Source: Impatiens glandulifera (lineage: Eukaryota; Streptophyta; Magnoliopsida; Ericales; Balsaminaceae). Taken from it: a stretch of 64,000 nucleotides of DNA. Made by a program: the position numbers and the translations under genes. The notes beneath the pieces are model-generated. The model saw only the letters and a program-made list of their open reading frames with translations, searched no databases and was not told the DNA's origin. Positions 24,386 to 35,791 of this stretch are shown piece by piece. The stretch lies in contig NW_025919291.1 of the NCBI RefSeq assembly GCF_907164915.1, forward strand, positions 1 to 64,000, read 5' to 3'. The number at the start of each line of letters is the position of its first letter. Position 1 is the first letter of the stretch.

Positions 24386-25964
24386 TAGTTTTGTCTATCC
24401 GAGCCGATGTTTCTTTTTAAATGAATGACATTTCGGTTTGAAGAAATAATTTGATTCATATCGGCAAGACCAAGAATATTTCTGAAGAAAGAAAACTTAG
24501 CTTCCTGCAGAGGTTTTGTGAAAATGTCAGCAACTTGTTAGTCGGTTGATACATATTCTAACCGGATGTGCTTCTGCTGGACATGTTCCCGGATGAAATG
24601 ATGCCTTATATCGATATGCTTAGTTCTTGAGTGTAGAACCGGATTGTATGTGATTGATATAGCACATGTATTATCGCAGAATATTGGAGATTCTTAGGTG
24701 TTGATACTGAAATCTCTCAGTTGCTGTTGAATCCATAGAAGTTGAGCACAACAATTTTCGGCTGCCAGGTATACAGCTTCTGTAGTTGACGTAGTAACCG
24801 ATGTTTGCTTCTTGCTGTACCATGAAACGATCCGATCTCCTAAAAATTGACATGTTCCACTGGTACTTTTTCTATCAACTTTACAACCTGCATAGTCTGC
24901 ATCAGAGTAGCTAGTTAGATTAAAACTGAAGTCCTTTGGATACCACAGTCTGACTTCCGAGGTCCCGTTTAGATATTTTAGAATTCGTTGGGCGGCTGTG
25001 TAGTGAGATTGTTTGGAATTGGCCTGGAATCTTCCACATACTCTGACCGCAAATAATATATCTGGTCGACTTGCTGTCAGGTAGAGAAGTGAACCGATAA
25101 TTCCATGATAGGTTGTCAAGTCTACTCCCTGACCGTCATCATCTTTATCCAGTTTGATTGATGAACTCATTGGAGTGGAAGCAGGAGAACATGTTTCCAT
25201 CCCAAATTTCTTTAGTAATTCCTTAGTGTATTTAGACTAGTTAATAAATGTTCCTCCTTTGATTTTTCGAACCTGAAGACCTAGGAAGAAGCTTAATTCT
25301 CCCATCATACTCATTTCAAACTTGTTAGTCATTAATATTGAAAATTTATCACATAGCTTAGGATCAGTTGAACCGAAAATAATGTCTTCCACATATATTT
25401 AAACAAGTAAAATATGTTCCTTCTTCTCGAATTTGAATAGGGTTTTATCTACTGAACCTATGGTGAAGTTATGCTTGATCAGGAATTTTGTTAAAGTATC
25501 ATACCAAGCTCTAGGAGCTTGTTTTAAACCGTAAAGGCTTTGTTTAGTCGATACACATGATTAATCAGGTCAGCATTTTTAAAACCGGGTGATTGTTCAA
25601 CATATACTTCTTCACGTAATTCATCATTTAAGAATGCACTTTTAACATAGATTTGAAATACCTTAAAAATTTTGAAAGCAGCAAATGCTAGAAAGATTCT
25701 AATGGCTTCAATTCTAGATACATGAGCAAATGATTCTTCAAAATCAATGCCTTCTTCCTATTTGTATCCTTGTGCCACTAATTTAGCTTTGTTCCTCGTA
25801 ACCAAACCTTTTTTATTGAGCTTATTTCTGAATACCCATCTTGTTCCGATAACCGGTTGATCTTTCGGTTTAGGGACTAAGTACCAGACCTTATTACTCT
25901 CAAACTGGTGTAACTCTTCTTGCATTGCCAAAATCCAATCCGGATCCAACAATGCTTCATCCAC
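24386..25964 (-). pseudogene. Reverse transcriptase and RNase H of element B
   Basis: Copia RT begins with EALLDPDWILAMQEELHQFE and [10 protein letters not shown] (25758-25964). The catalytic motif at about 25376-25400 reads YVEDIIFG, so one of the two essential aspartates is glutamate, with a stop just before it. RNase H (24694-25200) contains YLTASRPDILFAV, SDADYAGCKVDRKSTSGT and the STTEAVYLAAE motif, where the family has STAEAEYLAA. The terminal stop after LGLADMN has been lost. Inactive. Confidence 0.9.
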
Positions 25965-26006
25965 ATTTTTCGGCTCAATCTGGGATATGAAAGCGGAGTT
26001 TTCATA

Positions 26007-28062
26007 TTATTCCAGTATTTGTTGCCTAGTTCGGATGGGTAATGAAGGGCTACCTATAACAAGCTTAGGAGGATGATTTCTGTTCCTTTTGAAATTCGGT
26101 TTAGAGATGTCTACCAAATTATCGGTTATTTGATGAAGGCTAGACGTATTTGTAGGCTGAACATTAATGTCAGACCAACCGATTTCCTCAGTTGAAACTG
26201 AGGTGTCAGCTTCCTGCTGTTTGGCAGCTTGATCCGGCTTGGTTTCAACAATACCCATTTGGTCATGGACAAACCGTCTAAAGACTGGAATTTCATCTTC
26301 ACTATCAGAATAAATATTTTGATTTTCCAATCTGTTGTGTAGATCAAAGGATGATGCAGTATTACTTTCACCCGATTCATCGAATACAACATGAAGGGAT
26401 TCTTCTACGGTTAAAGTTCTAGTATTATATACTCTATATGCCTTACTGACCGATGAGTATCCTAGCATTATCCCGACATATGATTTTACATCAAAAGCAT
26501 TTAAGTAGGTTTTGCCATTCATGTGGATGTGACATTTACAACCGAAAATTCTAAAGTACCGAATGTTAGGAACTCTATCAAAGTATACTTCGTATGGTGT
26601 TTTATTGCGATGCTTGTTAATCATAGACTGGTTTTGTGTATAACATGCAGTACTGATAACTTCGACACAAAATTTTTGAGCGACACCCGAATCGGCTATC
26701 ATAGACATCGCGGCTTCCTTTAGAGTTCGGTTTCTTCTCTCAGCCAGGTCGTTCTGTTGAGGAGTTCTAGCACTGGACAACTCGTGTCTAATGTCGGATT
26801 CCTCAAGAAATGCATTTAAAGTACTATTTGTAAATTCGGTTCCTCTATCACTTCTAATGGTATTTTTATACGTGTTGATTTCTCATTTTGTAGACGTTTA
26901 AGCAGTGTAATTAAATTAGATATGGTGTCACCTTTGGAGGCCAAAAATATAACTCATGTATATCTAGAGTAATCATCAATAATAACCAAAGTGTGATGCA
27001 TACCACCTAAGCTTGTGACCCTAATCGGTCCAAATAGGTCCATGTGATAAAGTTCAAGACATTGGTTAGATTGAATATTTACTTTGCTCTTAAAGGATGA
27101 CTTAGTCTGTTTACCCATTTGACAAGCTGAACATACTTTTTCTTTATTAAATCTTATATCAGGAATTCCTTCAACTAACCTTTTAGTGCGAATATAGTTT
27201 ATAGTTTTGAAGTTTAGATGATTTAATCTCTTATGCTACAGCCAGGTTTGATCACTTCTAGCTACCATACAGACAGGATAATCAATATCATTCTTCTAGT
27301 CTACTTTGTAGATATTTCCTAGTCTATTTCCGGTTAGTAATGTGCTACCCTGAGAGTTCTTAACTAAGCATGCATGTTTATGAAATTATACAGTATATCC
27401 AGCGTCACACATTTGACTGATACTTAGCAGATTAAAATGTAGATTTTCAACAAGAAGTACATTGTTAATTGTTAAATTACCATGGACAATCTTACCCTTG
27501 CCCACAATCCTACCTCTTGAGTTGTCACCAAAAACTATCATTGAACCGGCTTCTATTTTGATGTCGGTTAGAAGGTTGTTGTTTCCAGTCATATGTCTGG
27601 AGCAACCGCTGTCCAGATACCACTCAGAGTTTCCTATACGCTTCTTCATAACCTGTTTGGTGTGTTTTGTCTATTTATTGATACCTTGTGATGTTGAGGT
27701 GAGATTTGATCGGTGTGGTATGAGTGCCTGTTGTTTAGTTGAGTAGGTTTTCTACTCTCAGGATGAAACAATTTGGCTGTATTGGTTGGACCTACATAAG
27801 TTTTCTCCTTAACTAGTTTTGAATCATGAGATGACTCGGTATTGATTGAAGAGCTCTTGACAAAGCTTATGAATGGAAGCTTGTCTTTGGTGAGATTCAA
27901 TCCGTTGGAGGGTTTGTGTTGGATGGGTGTTTTATTATCATAACCGAGACCAAATTTACACTTATAGGGTCTTCTATAGCTTGCAATTTTACTAACTGCT
28001 TCACTAGATCTCTTCCATGCTGCCATTAAATACTCAGTTCGTTCATCTTTTTCTTCGGTCAA
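26007..28062 (-). pseudogene. Linker, protease, pre-integrase and integrase of element B
   Basis: From the gag side: a linker (AAWKRSSEAVSKIASYRR), the aspartic protease motif EWYLDSGCSRHMTG in 27386-27649, the pre-integrase zinc region (about 27100-27260), and integrase whose last part is open at 26007-26780 (SARTPQQNDLAERRNRTLKEA). Typical copia integrase C-terminal signatures follow: GCKCHIHMNGKTYL, VGIMLGYS, EESLHVVFDES. The first half of the integrase core is broken by stops and indels. The order PR-INT-RT-RH confirms Ty1/copia. Confidence 0.92.
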
Positions 28063-28131
28063 CTCTTGAACTGACTCCTTGAGTTGTTCATTCTTAGAGG
28101 ATAGTTTAGGCGTTGCCTCGATTTCTATGAT

Positions 28132-29326
28132 CTAATCAGATCGAACGCTATCGGTTTCAAGGTTAGGCCAGACTGGTATTATGGGATCGGTTTCAAGGTT
28201 AAGCCGGGTTGGTACTATAGTTGATAGATGTTTATACTCTGCTACCATGGAATTTAGTGTTGTAACTAGGTCAGCTTTAGTAAATTCATCACATGAGAAA
28301 TCAAATACTTGTTCTTCATTTGCCTTGAGGCAAGAGATTTCATCATCGCTGTCACTGTGAGCCCAAAGACTTCCTCCATCATCGGCTATCATTGCCTTCT
28401 GAATTTTCTTTCCTTCACCGGTTTGTGAGTAGTTTCTTTGGTTCTGATCATCCGGTTTTCGGTCATCCCGTCGTGGCTTTCTGCATTCCCACATGTAATG
28501 TCCCAAACCATCACAATTATAACACCTAACGTTAGATTTATCATCGTAGTTGTAGTTGTAGTTGTTTGTCGGTTGGCTTTTCTTCATGAATCTGCCGAAC
28601 TTCTTTGCAAGCATCGCCATTGCATCCTCAGAAAATTGTTCTGCGGATTTTATCGGTACGACAGTCGCTAGTACTATTGATGTAACTAGTTCCTTAGTAG
28701 CAGTTGATGTTGATGCTTCATTTTCGATCCTGGATCTCATTTCGAACTCATATGCCTTTAGATCTTCAAATACATCATGTAGTTTCATCTTGTCTAGGTA
28801 GTTTGATTCCCTCATCACCATCGTCTTTATATCCCATGCACTAGAAACAGATCTCAGAGCTTTGATGATTGTTTCCTTGTTATCATATTTCTTCCCAAGA
28901 ACAGATAGTTCATTTACCACATTCGTGAAACGATCACTGAAATCCTTCATGGTTTCACCTGGCCTCATTTTGATGTTTTCAAACTTCTAAGTAGCCACCA
29001 TTATCTTTTTTTCCTTGGTTCTTTCATTTCCTTCATGTAGTTGAATCACCGTTTCCCATGCCTCCTTTGCAGTTTTGCATTCTCTGACCTTACTGAAAGT
29101 GTTTCTGTCCAGAGATTTAAAGATGTGACTTCTGCAGTGATTATCCAGATTGTTTCTCCTTTTATCATCGGCTGTCCATTCCTTTGTCTTTCTCAATCTT
29201 TATCGGTCCATCAGACAGAATGAATGTCATCTCATCATCCATAGTGACTAGGTGCAGATGCATGCATATTTTTCAGTTGGCGAAGTCGTGTCCTTCTAGC
29301 ATCGGAGGTTTCTCGCCGAAAGTCAT
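28132..29326 (-). pseudogene. gag of element B
   Basis: Starts MTFGEKPPMLEGHDFAN 40 bases after the primer site. The tryptophan expected next is a TGA stop. Open pieces cover 28987-29196 and 28132-28968. Motifs are those of UBN2-type copia gag: MRPGETMKDFSDRFTNVV, SAWDIKTMVMRES, LHDVFEDLKAYEFEMRSR, then one CCHC knuckle CYNCDGLGHYMWEC (plus about 28491-28532) and a basic KPRRDDRKP. It ends with an in-frame TAG after SVRSD, where gag of element C stays open. Confidence 0.92.
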
Positions 29327-29365
29327 GCTTGCTTGCTCTGTGTTGCTTGAGTATTGAAACAGACT

Positions 29366-29377
29366 GCTCTGATACCA
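29366..29377 (-). other. Primer-binding site of element B
   Basis: TGGTATCAGAGC on the minus strand, an exact initiator-Met-tRNA type site, two bases inside the 5' LTR. It proves the 5' LTR is the right-hand one. Confidence 0.95.
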
Positions 29378-29379
29378 AT

Positions 29380-30594
29380 TGTTAGGATCTAGATCGCCGA
29401 TAGTGGACCGGGGTCCGGCTAAAGGATAATTTCTGACACCACTCAACGGTTAGCGCTAATCCGATTAAGAATTAACACCGGTTTCAATACTACACAAGCT
29501 ATCACAAACCCTTGAACCGAGTTCAAGTTCGGAAGTGGTTTGTTTCAGATTGAAGCAACACACACACGGATGGATAGAGATGGAATTTGGAGAATATCGG
29601 TTTGAAGATTAGTGAGGCGGTTAGAATAGTAGGAGTCAGTTAGAATATGGAACCGGTAGAAAGTAAAGCACAAGACACAAGTTTTTATGGATGTTCAGAG
29701 ATAAAACTCCTACGTCACCCCCTCTTCTCAAACCACGAGAAGGATATTCACTAAGGAATACACAAACACAATACACGATCGAGTCTTATTTACTGCTCGA
29801 TAATCACTCTTACAATTCTCACAGTAATTGTAATACACTTCACAAAACAAACTTAAGCTTTGAATCTTAGAGAGATAATCACTTTGTAACTTGTTTTCTT
29901 TGTATTTCACTCTCTTGTCTTCAGCTTCTCCAGCTTCTCCAGCTTCTCCAGCTTCTCCTTTTATAGGTGAAATGTGCCAACGATCACATTTCTTCAATGG
30001 ATACCTTCAGGGTAATACTTGAATCTGATTGGTTGAGCAGAGGATCAGCATAGCATTAAATGCGGTTTAGGCTTCCAAGACATGGGGAAGACCGGCTTGA
30101 TTTGTCTTTGCTTGATTATGGCAACTGTCGGTTTGACAGTTGCCTGCACCTGGGAGGTTGCTCCTTTGACTTGTACAAGAATGGTAACTTTTCTTTAGGC
30201 GATCTTCTGCAGCCTGCAGCATATCATCAGACTTGTATAAATATGGCAATGTCACAGTCTGATCATTTGATGTCATCTTCTGCATATACTCAAAGTGTCT
30301 GTTTGCACCAATTTGTAAACTGTTCTTTATTTGATATCCTTGACTACTTTCTCTAAATAGTCTTTTCGTTGGATTTGTTCTTTCGATTTGGATTGAAACT
30401 TCATTCCAACTGATCATGTTAACCGGTTGTTCAGTTTAACCGGACAGCTTCAGGTTTTAGATTTGTCATTACTTCTTCTGGCCGGTTTGATTACTTGACC
30501 GGTTGTGATTCTTGACCGTTCGAAGTTCTTGACCGTTCCTGCACAATAAGTTTGTTTTGTTAAGTTCTTATTAACAGGTCAATTTTATCTAAAA
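29380..30594 (-). repeat. 5' LTR of element B
   Basis: 1215 bp, starting TGTTAGGATCTAG and ending ATCTAAAA. The terminal CA seen in the partner has decayed to AA. TATAAAAG lies on the minus strand at plus 29958-29965. It is nine bases longer than the 3' LTR, equal to one extra AGCTTCTCC repeat next to the TATA box. Confidence 0.94.
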
Positions 30595-30599
30595 GTTTT

Positions 30600-33293
30600 A
30601 TAAAGATAAAGTATGCTCTTCTTGCCAGATGGGTAAACAGATCAAGTCAACTTTTAAAAGTAAAGGAAATATCCAATCTAAAAGATATTTAGAACTCTTG
30701 CATATGGACATTTTCGGCCCAGTTAGAGTAACCAGTTTAGGAGGTATGGAATATACCTTAGTAATTATTGATGACTACTCTAGGTTCACTTGGGTAATTT
30801 TCTTAAATTATAAAGATCAAGCCACTTTTTACTTGATTAAAATGCTTAAAAGAGTGCAAAATGGGAAATTGGTAAATATTTATAGAATTAAAAGTGATAG
30901 AGGCATTGAATTTACTAATAGGACTCTTTATTGTTATCTTGAGGAATTTGGTATTAGACACGAGTTGTCTAGTTCCAGAACACCTCAGTAAAACAACTTA
31001 GCTGAAAGGAGAAATAGAACCATTAAGGAAGCGACAAGATCTATGATAGCTCACTCTAGAGTGGCTCAAAAGCTTTGGGCAGAAGCTATCAATACAACAT
31101 GTCATACTTAAAATCGGTCAATAATTAATAAAAGATTTTACAAAATGCCTTATGAAATTTACCATGGCAAAGTCCCTAATATCCGGTATTTTAAGATCTT
31201 TAGTTCTAAGTGTTATATTCATAATAACGGCAAGAATTATTTGACTGCTTTTGATGCAAAATCTGATGTTGGCATTATGTTAGGATATTCTGAAGTTAGT
31301 AAAGTTTATAGAGTATATAATAATAGGACTTTAATTGTTGAATAATTATCCCATGTTGTATTTGATGAATCTGTCTAAAGTAACACTTCAACACCCATTA
31401 ATTTATCTAACAAAATGGAGGATGTCAATCTTTAGTTTCATAGTGAAGATGAAGTTCTGGTCTACCAAAGAATTCCTTATGACCAAACGGTTGAGAACGC
31501 TGAGGTTCAACTAGATCAAACCGCTTCTCAACAAGTAGTTGACACCTCGGATATTGCCAAGGATACCGATCGGTCTGACATTGATCAGCCTACCGATCAG
31601 TCAAACCTTGATCAAATAAACGATCGGTTAGAAAGCAATTCAGGACCGAACCACAAATAGAATAAAAATCACCCTATTGAGCTAATTATAGGTAACCCCT
31701 CTACACCTCTTAGGACAAGAAATCAATCATTAGATGAATATGCAAATTCGGCTTTCATCTCACAGATTGAACCTAAGAAGGTTGATGAAACATTGCTTGA
31801 TCCAGATTGGATTCTATCAATACAAGAGGAACTAAACAAGTTCGAAAGAAACAAAGTTTGGCATTTATTTCCAAGACCAGCTAATCAATCTGTCATTGGA
31901 ACTAGATGGGTCTTTCGAAAAAAACTCAGTGAAGATGGTTTGGTTACGAGGAATAAGGCTAGACTAGTGGCCCAAGGTTATAAATAGGAGGAACGCATTG
32001 ACTTTGAGGTATCATTTTCTCATGTTGTCAGACTTAAGGCCATTAGCATCTTTCTAGAATTTGTGGCATTTCAAAATTTCAAAGTTTTCTAAATGGATGT
32101 TAAGAGTGCATTTCTTAACGGAATTATAAATGAAGAGGTGTACGTTGAGAAACCTCCCGATTTTAAAAATCCTTCTTTATTAAGTCATGTTTTTAGATTG
32201 GATAAAGCTCTTTATGGTCTTAAACAAGCCCCTAGAGCATGGTATGATATTCTTACTAAATTTCTTTTTTATCATGATTTCACTATAGGATCTGTTGATA
32301 AAACTTTGTTAAGGTTTGAGAAAGATTCTCACATATTACTTGTTCAAATATATATTGATGATATCATCTTTGGATCAACTAACCCCAAAATTTGTGAAAA
32401 GTTTTCCAAGTTGATGATAGACAAAGTTGAAATGAGCATGATGAGAGAGTTAAGCTTCTTCTTAGAACATCAAGTTCGTCAGATTGAAGGAGGTACTTTC
32501 ATCAATTAGGCCAAGTATACAAAGGAGTTTCTAAAGAAGTTCGGCATGGAGAGTTGTTCTACTTCCTCGACACCAATGAGCTCCTCGATCAAGCTTGATA
32601 AGGATGATGATGGTCAAAATGTTGACATTATTGCCTATCATGGAATTATCGGTTCTCGTCTCTACTTAACAGCAAGCAGGCCAGACATCCTCTTCGTTGT
32701 TGGTGTTTGTGGGAGATTCTAGGCTAATCCTAAACAATCTCATTATGTAACTGCTAAAGAATCTTAAAATATCTTAAGGGAACTCAAAATATGGGACTAT
32801 GGTATCTAAAGGATTCCAGTTTTAATTTGATAAGATACTCTGATGTAGATTATGCAGGTTGTAAGGTAGATAGAAAGAGCACCGGCGGAACTTGTTAATT
32901 CCTTGGTGATCGAATTGTCTCTTGGTATAGCAAGAAACAGACCTCCATTGCAACATCAACGGCTGAAGCAGAATATCTTGTCCCTGGAAGTTGTTGTGCT
33001 CAACTCTTATGGATCCAACAACAACTTAAAGATTTCGGTATCCAAGCCGAGGAGTTCTCAATCTTTAGTGACAACACCAGTTCCATTCCCATAACATACA
33101 ATCCTATGTTGCACTCGAAGAACAAGCATATTGATATCTGACATCATTTCATTCGGGATCATGTAGCGCAAAAGCATATTCGGCTAGAATATGTGTCAAC
33201 GACCAGCAAGTGATTGACATTTATACTAAGCCATTCCAAGAGAATAAGTTTTCTTACCTTAGAAATATTTTGGGTCTTGTAGATATTAACTAA
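30600..33293 (+). pseudogene. Pol of element A, second half: integrase, RT, RNase H
   Basis: Resumes the pre-integrase frame cut at 16369 (DKVCSSCQMGKQ). Integrase: ELLHMDIFGPVRVTSLGG, DDYSRFTWVIFL, RIKSDRGIEFTN. A stop at 30990 sits in the PQQN motif. RT: PDWILSIQEELNKFERNKVW (31793), [20 protein letters not shown] (32093), [13 protein letters not shown] and YIDDIIFG at about 32350. RNase H: STAEAEYL-like text at about 32958. It ends LGLVDIN with a stop at 33291. Several single stops (for example TAG at 31987 and 32508) and frameshifts make it inactive. Confidence 0.92.
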
Positions 33294-34071
33294 AACTTTC
33301 TAAAATATGGCATGCATTTAGGGAGAACCCTCCTCTTTTTCAAAACATTCACATTGCATATAAAATCGAGCATGCATTGAGGGATAAGCCTTTGCTTCTC
33401 AAAACATTTTTTTCATGATTTCATAAAACATATGTATGCATAAGTTTAGAGGGTAAATAAATGATCAGACAAATAAAACTGGACGGTTTATCCCTTTGAA
33501 ACTGATCAGATCATTCTACCAAAACAATTGTAAACAAAACTGAACGGTTAAAGAAAGTTGGAAATAAAACCGACTGGTTATTTAACTGAACAAATACCGC
33601 TCGGTGAAATCTCCAGCCTTAAGCGGAAGCGGCTTTTCTTCAGACCTAAATAACCAATTCCTTAAATATCGAATTTGCAGACAACCGATAGGTTATTTAA
33701 ATGAAAAAAATTGGTAGTTCGTCTTCCAATCAAAATGGGATAGCTGGCTAGTTTTTATCATTATTTGTCTGATTTATTCCTTCTCAGAAATCAAACAGTC
33801 ATACCTCAAACAACATGAAGACTTGTGTCTCTCACCGTTCAAACGGATGACTAATATTTATGCAACGGTTACTTTCATAGTTAATGTAACGTTCCTTTTT
33901 CTTTGTCCAGTAGAATTTAGGATGAATCCTAAGTAATAACTTCTCTTATTTAATCATACCTCCATTAATAGGAAAAACACACATCTAAGGTTTTTCAAAC
34001 TATATCCTCCTTCGCTCTAGAACTTTCTCACAAACAAAAAGGCTCCTTCTCTATTTTAAAAATCTAGAAAT
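33294..34071 (+). other. Noncoding spacer of element A with conserved motif
   Basis: There is no ORF. A segment with GCATGCATT...AGGGA...CTTCTCAAAACATT occurs twice at 33310-33410. At 33795-33836 lies the motif ACAGTCATACCTCAAA plus ATGAAGACTTG and CTCTCACC, shared with B and C. Before the accessory ORF there is a TATTTAAT at about 33949 and a pyrimidine-rich leader with several CTTTCTC runs (34000-34060). Confidence 0.6.
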
Positions 34072-34164
34072 GCATCAAGCACTTGCTCGTAATACGCTAA
34101 TCATTGATTTTGATTCTGTTCTATCTATCGAAGATGAAGAAATCGCATCCATGTTCATACATTT
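34072..34164 (+). pseudogene. Accessory 3' ORF of element A, first exon-like part (cut by element C)
   Basis: Starts MHQALARNTLIIDFDSVLSI and continues EDEEIASMFIH until element C interrupts it at 34165. The DFDSVLS stretch is the same N-terminal signature (V/I-D-F-E/D-S) found in ORFs X, Y and Z of B and C. The frame continues at 47943 on the far side of C with the target duplication counted once. Confidence 0.85.
34160..34164. other. Target-site duplication of element C (left copy, CATTT)
   Basis: CATTT directly precedes the LTR at 34165, and the same five bases are at 47938-47942, directly after the right LTR. Confidence 0.94.
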
Positions 34165-35476
34165 TGTTAGGATCTAGGTCGCCGCTGGAGGACCGGGGTT
34201 GGGCCGGTTTAGCGGGTCTCACTCAAAGGGTGGTGATTAATCCTGTTAGAGATTAACACCGGGGTTTCAATACTACACAAACTGTCACAAACCATTGAAC
34301 TAGGTTCAAGCGCGGAAGAGGTTTGTTTCAGGTTGAAGCAGCACACTTGTATGATAGGCACAACCGGTTTTGGATGATATAGGTTTGGAAATTGATGGGT
34401 CGGTTTTTGTAACCTGGTGATTCGGTTTGGATAGAGTCAAGTAGGTTAGAACGGTGTAGGTAAGTTAGTACAGGTCGGTTAGAAAATAGAGCCGGCAGAA
34501 AAGAAATAACAAGACAGGTTTTTTATGGATGTTCGGAGATAAAACTCCTACGTCACCCCTTCCTCTCGAAACCGCAAGAAGGATATTCACTAAGGAATAC
34601 AAATACAATCCGATCGAGACTTATTTCCTGCTCGATAATACCCTTACAATTTACACCGAAATTGTAAAATACACACTTCAACTTTAGCACTTATGCTTTC
34701 TAGAGAGAGAACACAATCTTATCACTTGTAAGTTAATTGTTCACTATATGACTTGTCGCGTATATGCCCCCCAGAATCTCTCTTGTGTCCCACCTTTACT
34801 CTTCTTCACCTGCTCCTTTTATAGGTGAAATGTGCCAACGGTCATATTTCACTCCCTTGAATTTGATTGGCTGAGCAGAGGTTCAGTGATTCAGACTCTA
34901 CGGTCATCTTTTCAGACCTGGCGGTCAACTCTACAGACTTTACAGTCTGTTCTTCCGGTGTGTAAGACAAACCTGCTAGGTTTGTCTTTTACTTAATGTG
35001 GTAACTGTTGGTCAGACAGTTGTCTGTACTTGGAAGATTGCCTCTGATTTATCCTGAAATTGAAAGATCCTGTAGGACTGTCTTCTGCAGCCTGCATACT
35101 TTCCTCAGACTTGTATAAATATGGAAATGTTCAGTCTGTTCCTTTGGTATCATTCTCAACAGATACCCAAAGTAACTTCATGTGCTGGTCGGTCAGTTGC
35201 CTTTTCACCGGATGGCTTCCGGTGTAATCGGTTTAACCGGACAGCTTTCGGTTATTCCTTTGCCTTCTAGCCGATCAGCTGTCTGGTGTTTCCGGTTTTT
35301 AGTTCTGGCCGATCTTTTCTTTGTGCGGTCATGTTCCGAATATTCCTGGTCGGTTTACTATCTTGACCGGTTAATCTTCTTAGCCGGTTCATTTGTTTGA
35401 CTGGTCCGGTTCCTTGTTCATGCATGGAAGGTTTATTTATGTTAAGTTCTGTGAACCGGTCTAATTTTATCTAACG
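34165..35476 (-). repeat. 3' LTR of element C
   Basis: 1312 bp, TGTTAGGATCTAGGTC to ATCTAACG (terminal A changed to G). Minus-strand TATAAAAG at plus 34816-34823. U3 (about 35170-35470) is dense in CCGGTT and AACCGG motifs on both strands. Confidence 0.95.
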
Positions 35477-35690
35477 ATTTCTCCCTTTTTGATTATTTTA
35501 TTTAAAATTATCAAAACCATGTAAGTTTGCAAGCGTAGGCCGGTTCTTTGTTTGACCGGATTTTTGAAACTGACTTGGGAGAATTTTTCGAAAAATTTGG
35601 AATAATTTTGAGAAAAATTTTGGAAGGTTTATTATCTTATCAATTTCTCCCTTTTTGATTATTTTATTTAAAATTATCAAAACCATGTAG
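35477..35690 (-). promoter_or_regulatory. Duplicated polypurine tract of element C
   Basis: The block read on the plus strand as ATTTCTCCCTTTTTGATTA occurs at 35477 and again at 35642, each followed by TTTATTTAAAATTATCAAAA and CCATGTA. On the coding strand each copy ends AAAAAGGGAGAAAT. The spacing (165 bp) is close to the 176 bp in element B. Confidence 0.8.
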
Positions 35691-35791
35691 AGATGCAAGT
35701 ATAGGCCGGTTTCAAAAATAGCTTTATATAGAGAAATAACCGAAAATATTATATAGATACTGAAATAAACATAGTTTAAGAAAAGTGAGCC

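Larger units (their letters stand above)
16370..30594 (-). mobile_element. Sirevirus-like Ty1/copia element B, full length, 14.2 kb
   Basis: A complete minus-strand element: LTRs at both ends, primer site, gag-pol, then about 6 kb of accessory 3' sequence before the 3' LTR. It is nested in the pre-integrase region of element A. Its right LTR ends TAAAA instead of TAACA. The accessory region contains a 1.6-kb direct duplication. All ORFs carry stops or frameshifts, so the element is not autonomous now. Placement in the Sirevirus lineage rests on the gag style, the long 3' region and the paired polypurine tracts. It was not tested by a tree. Confidence 0.93.
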
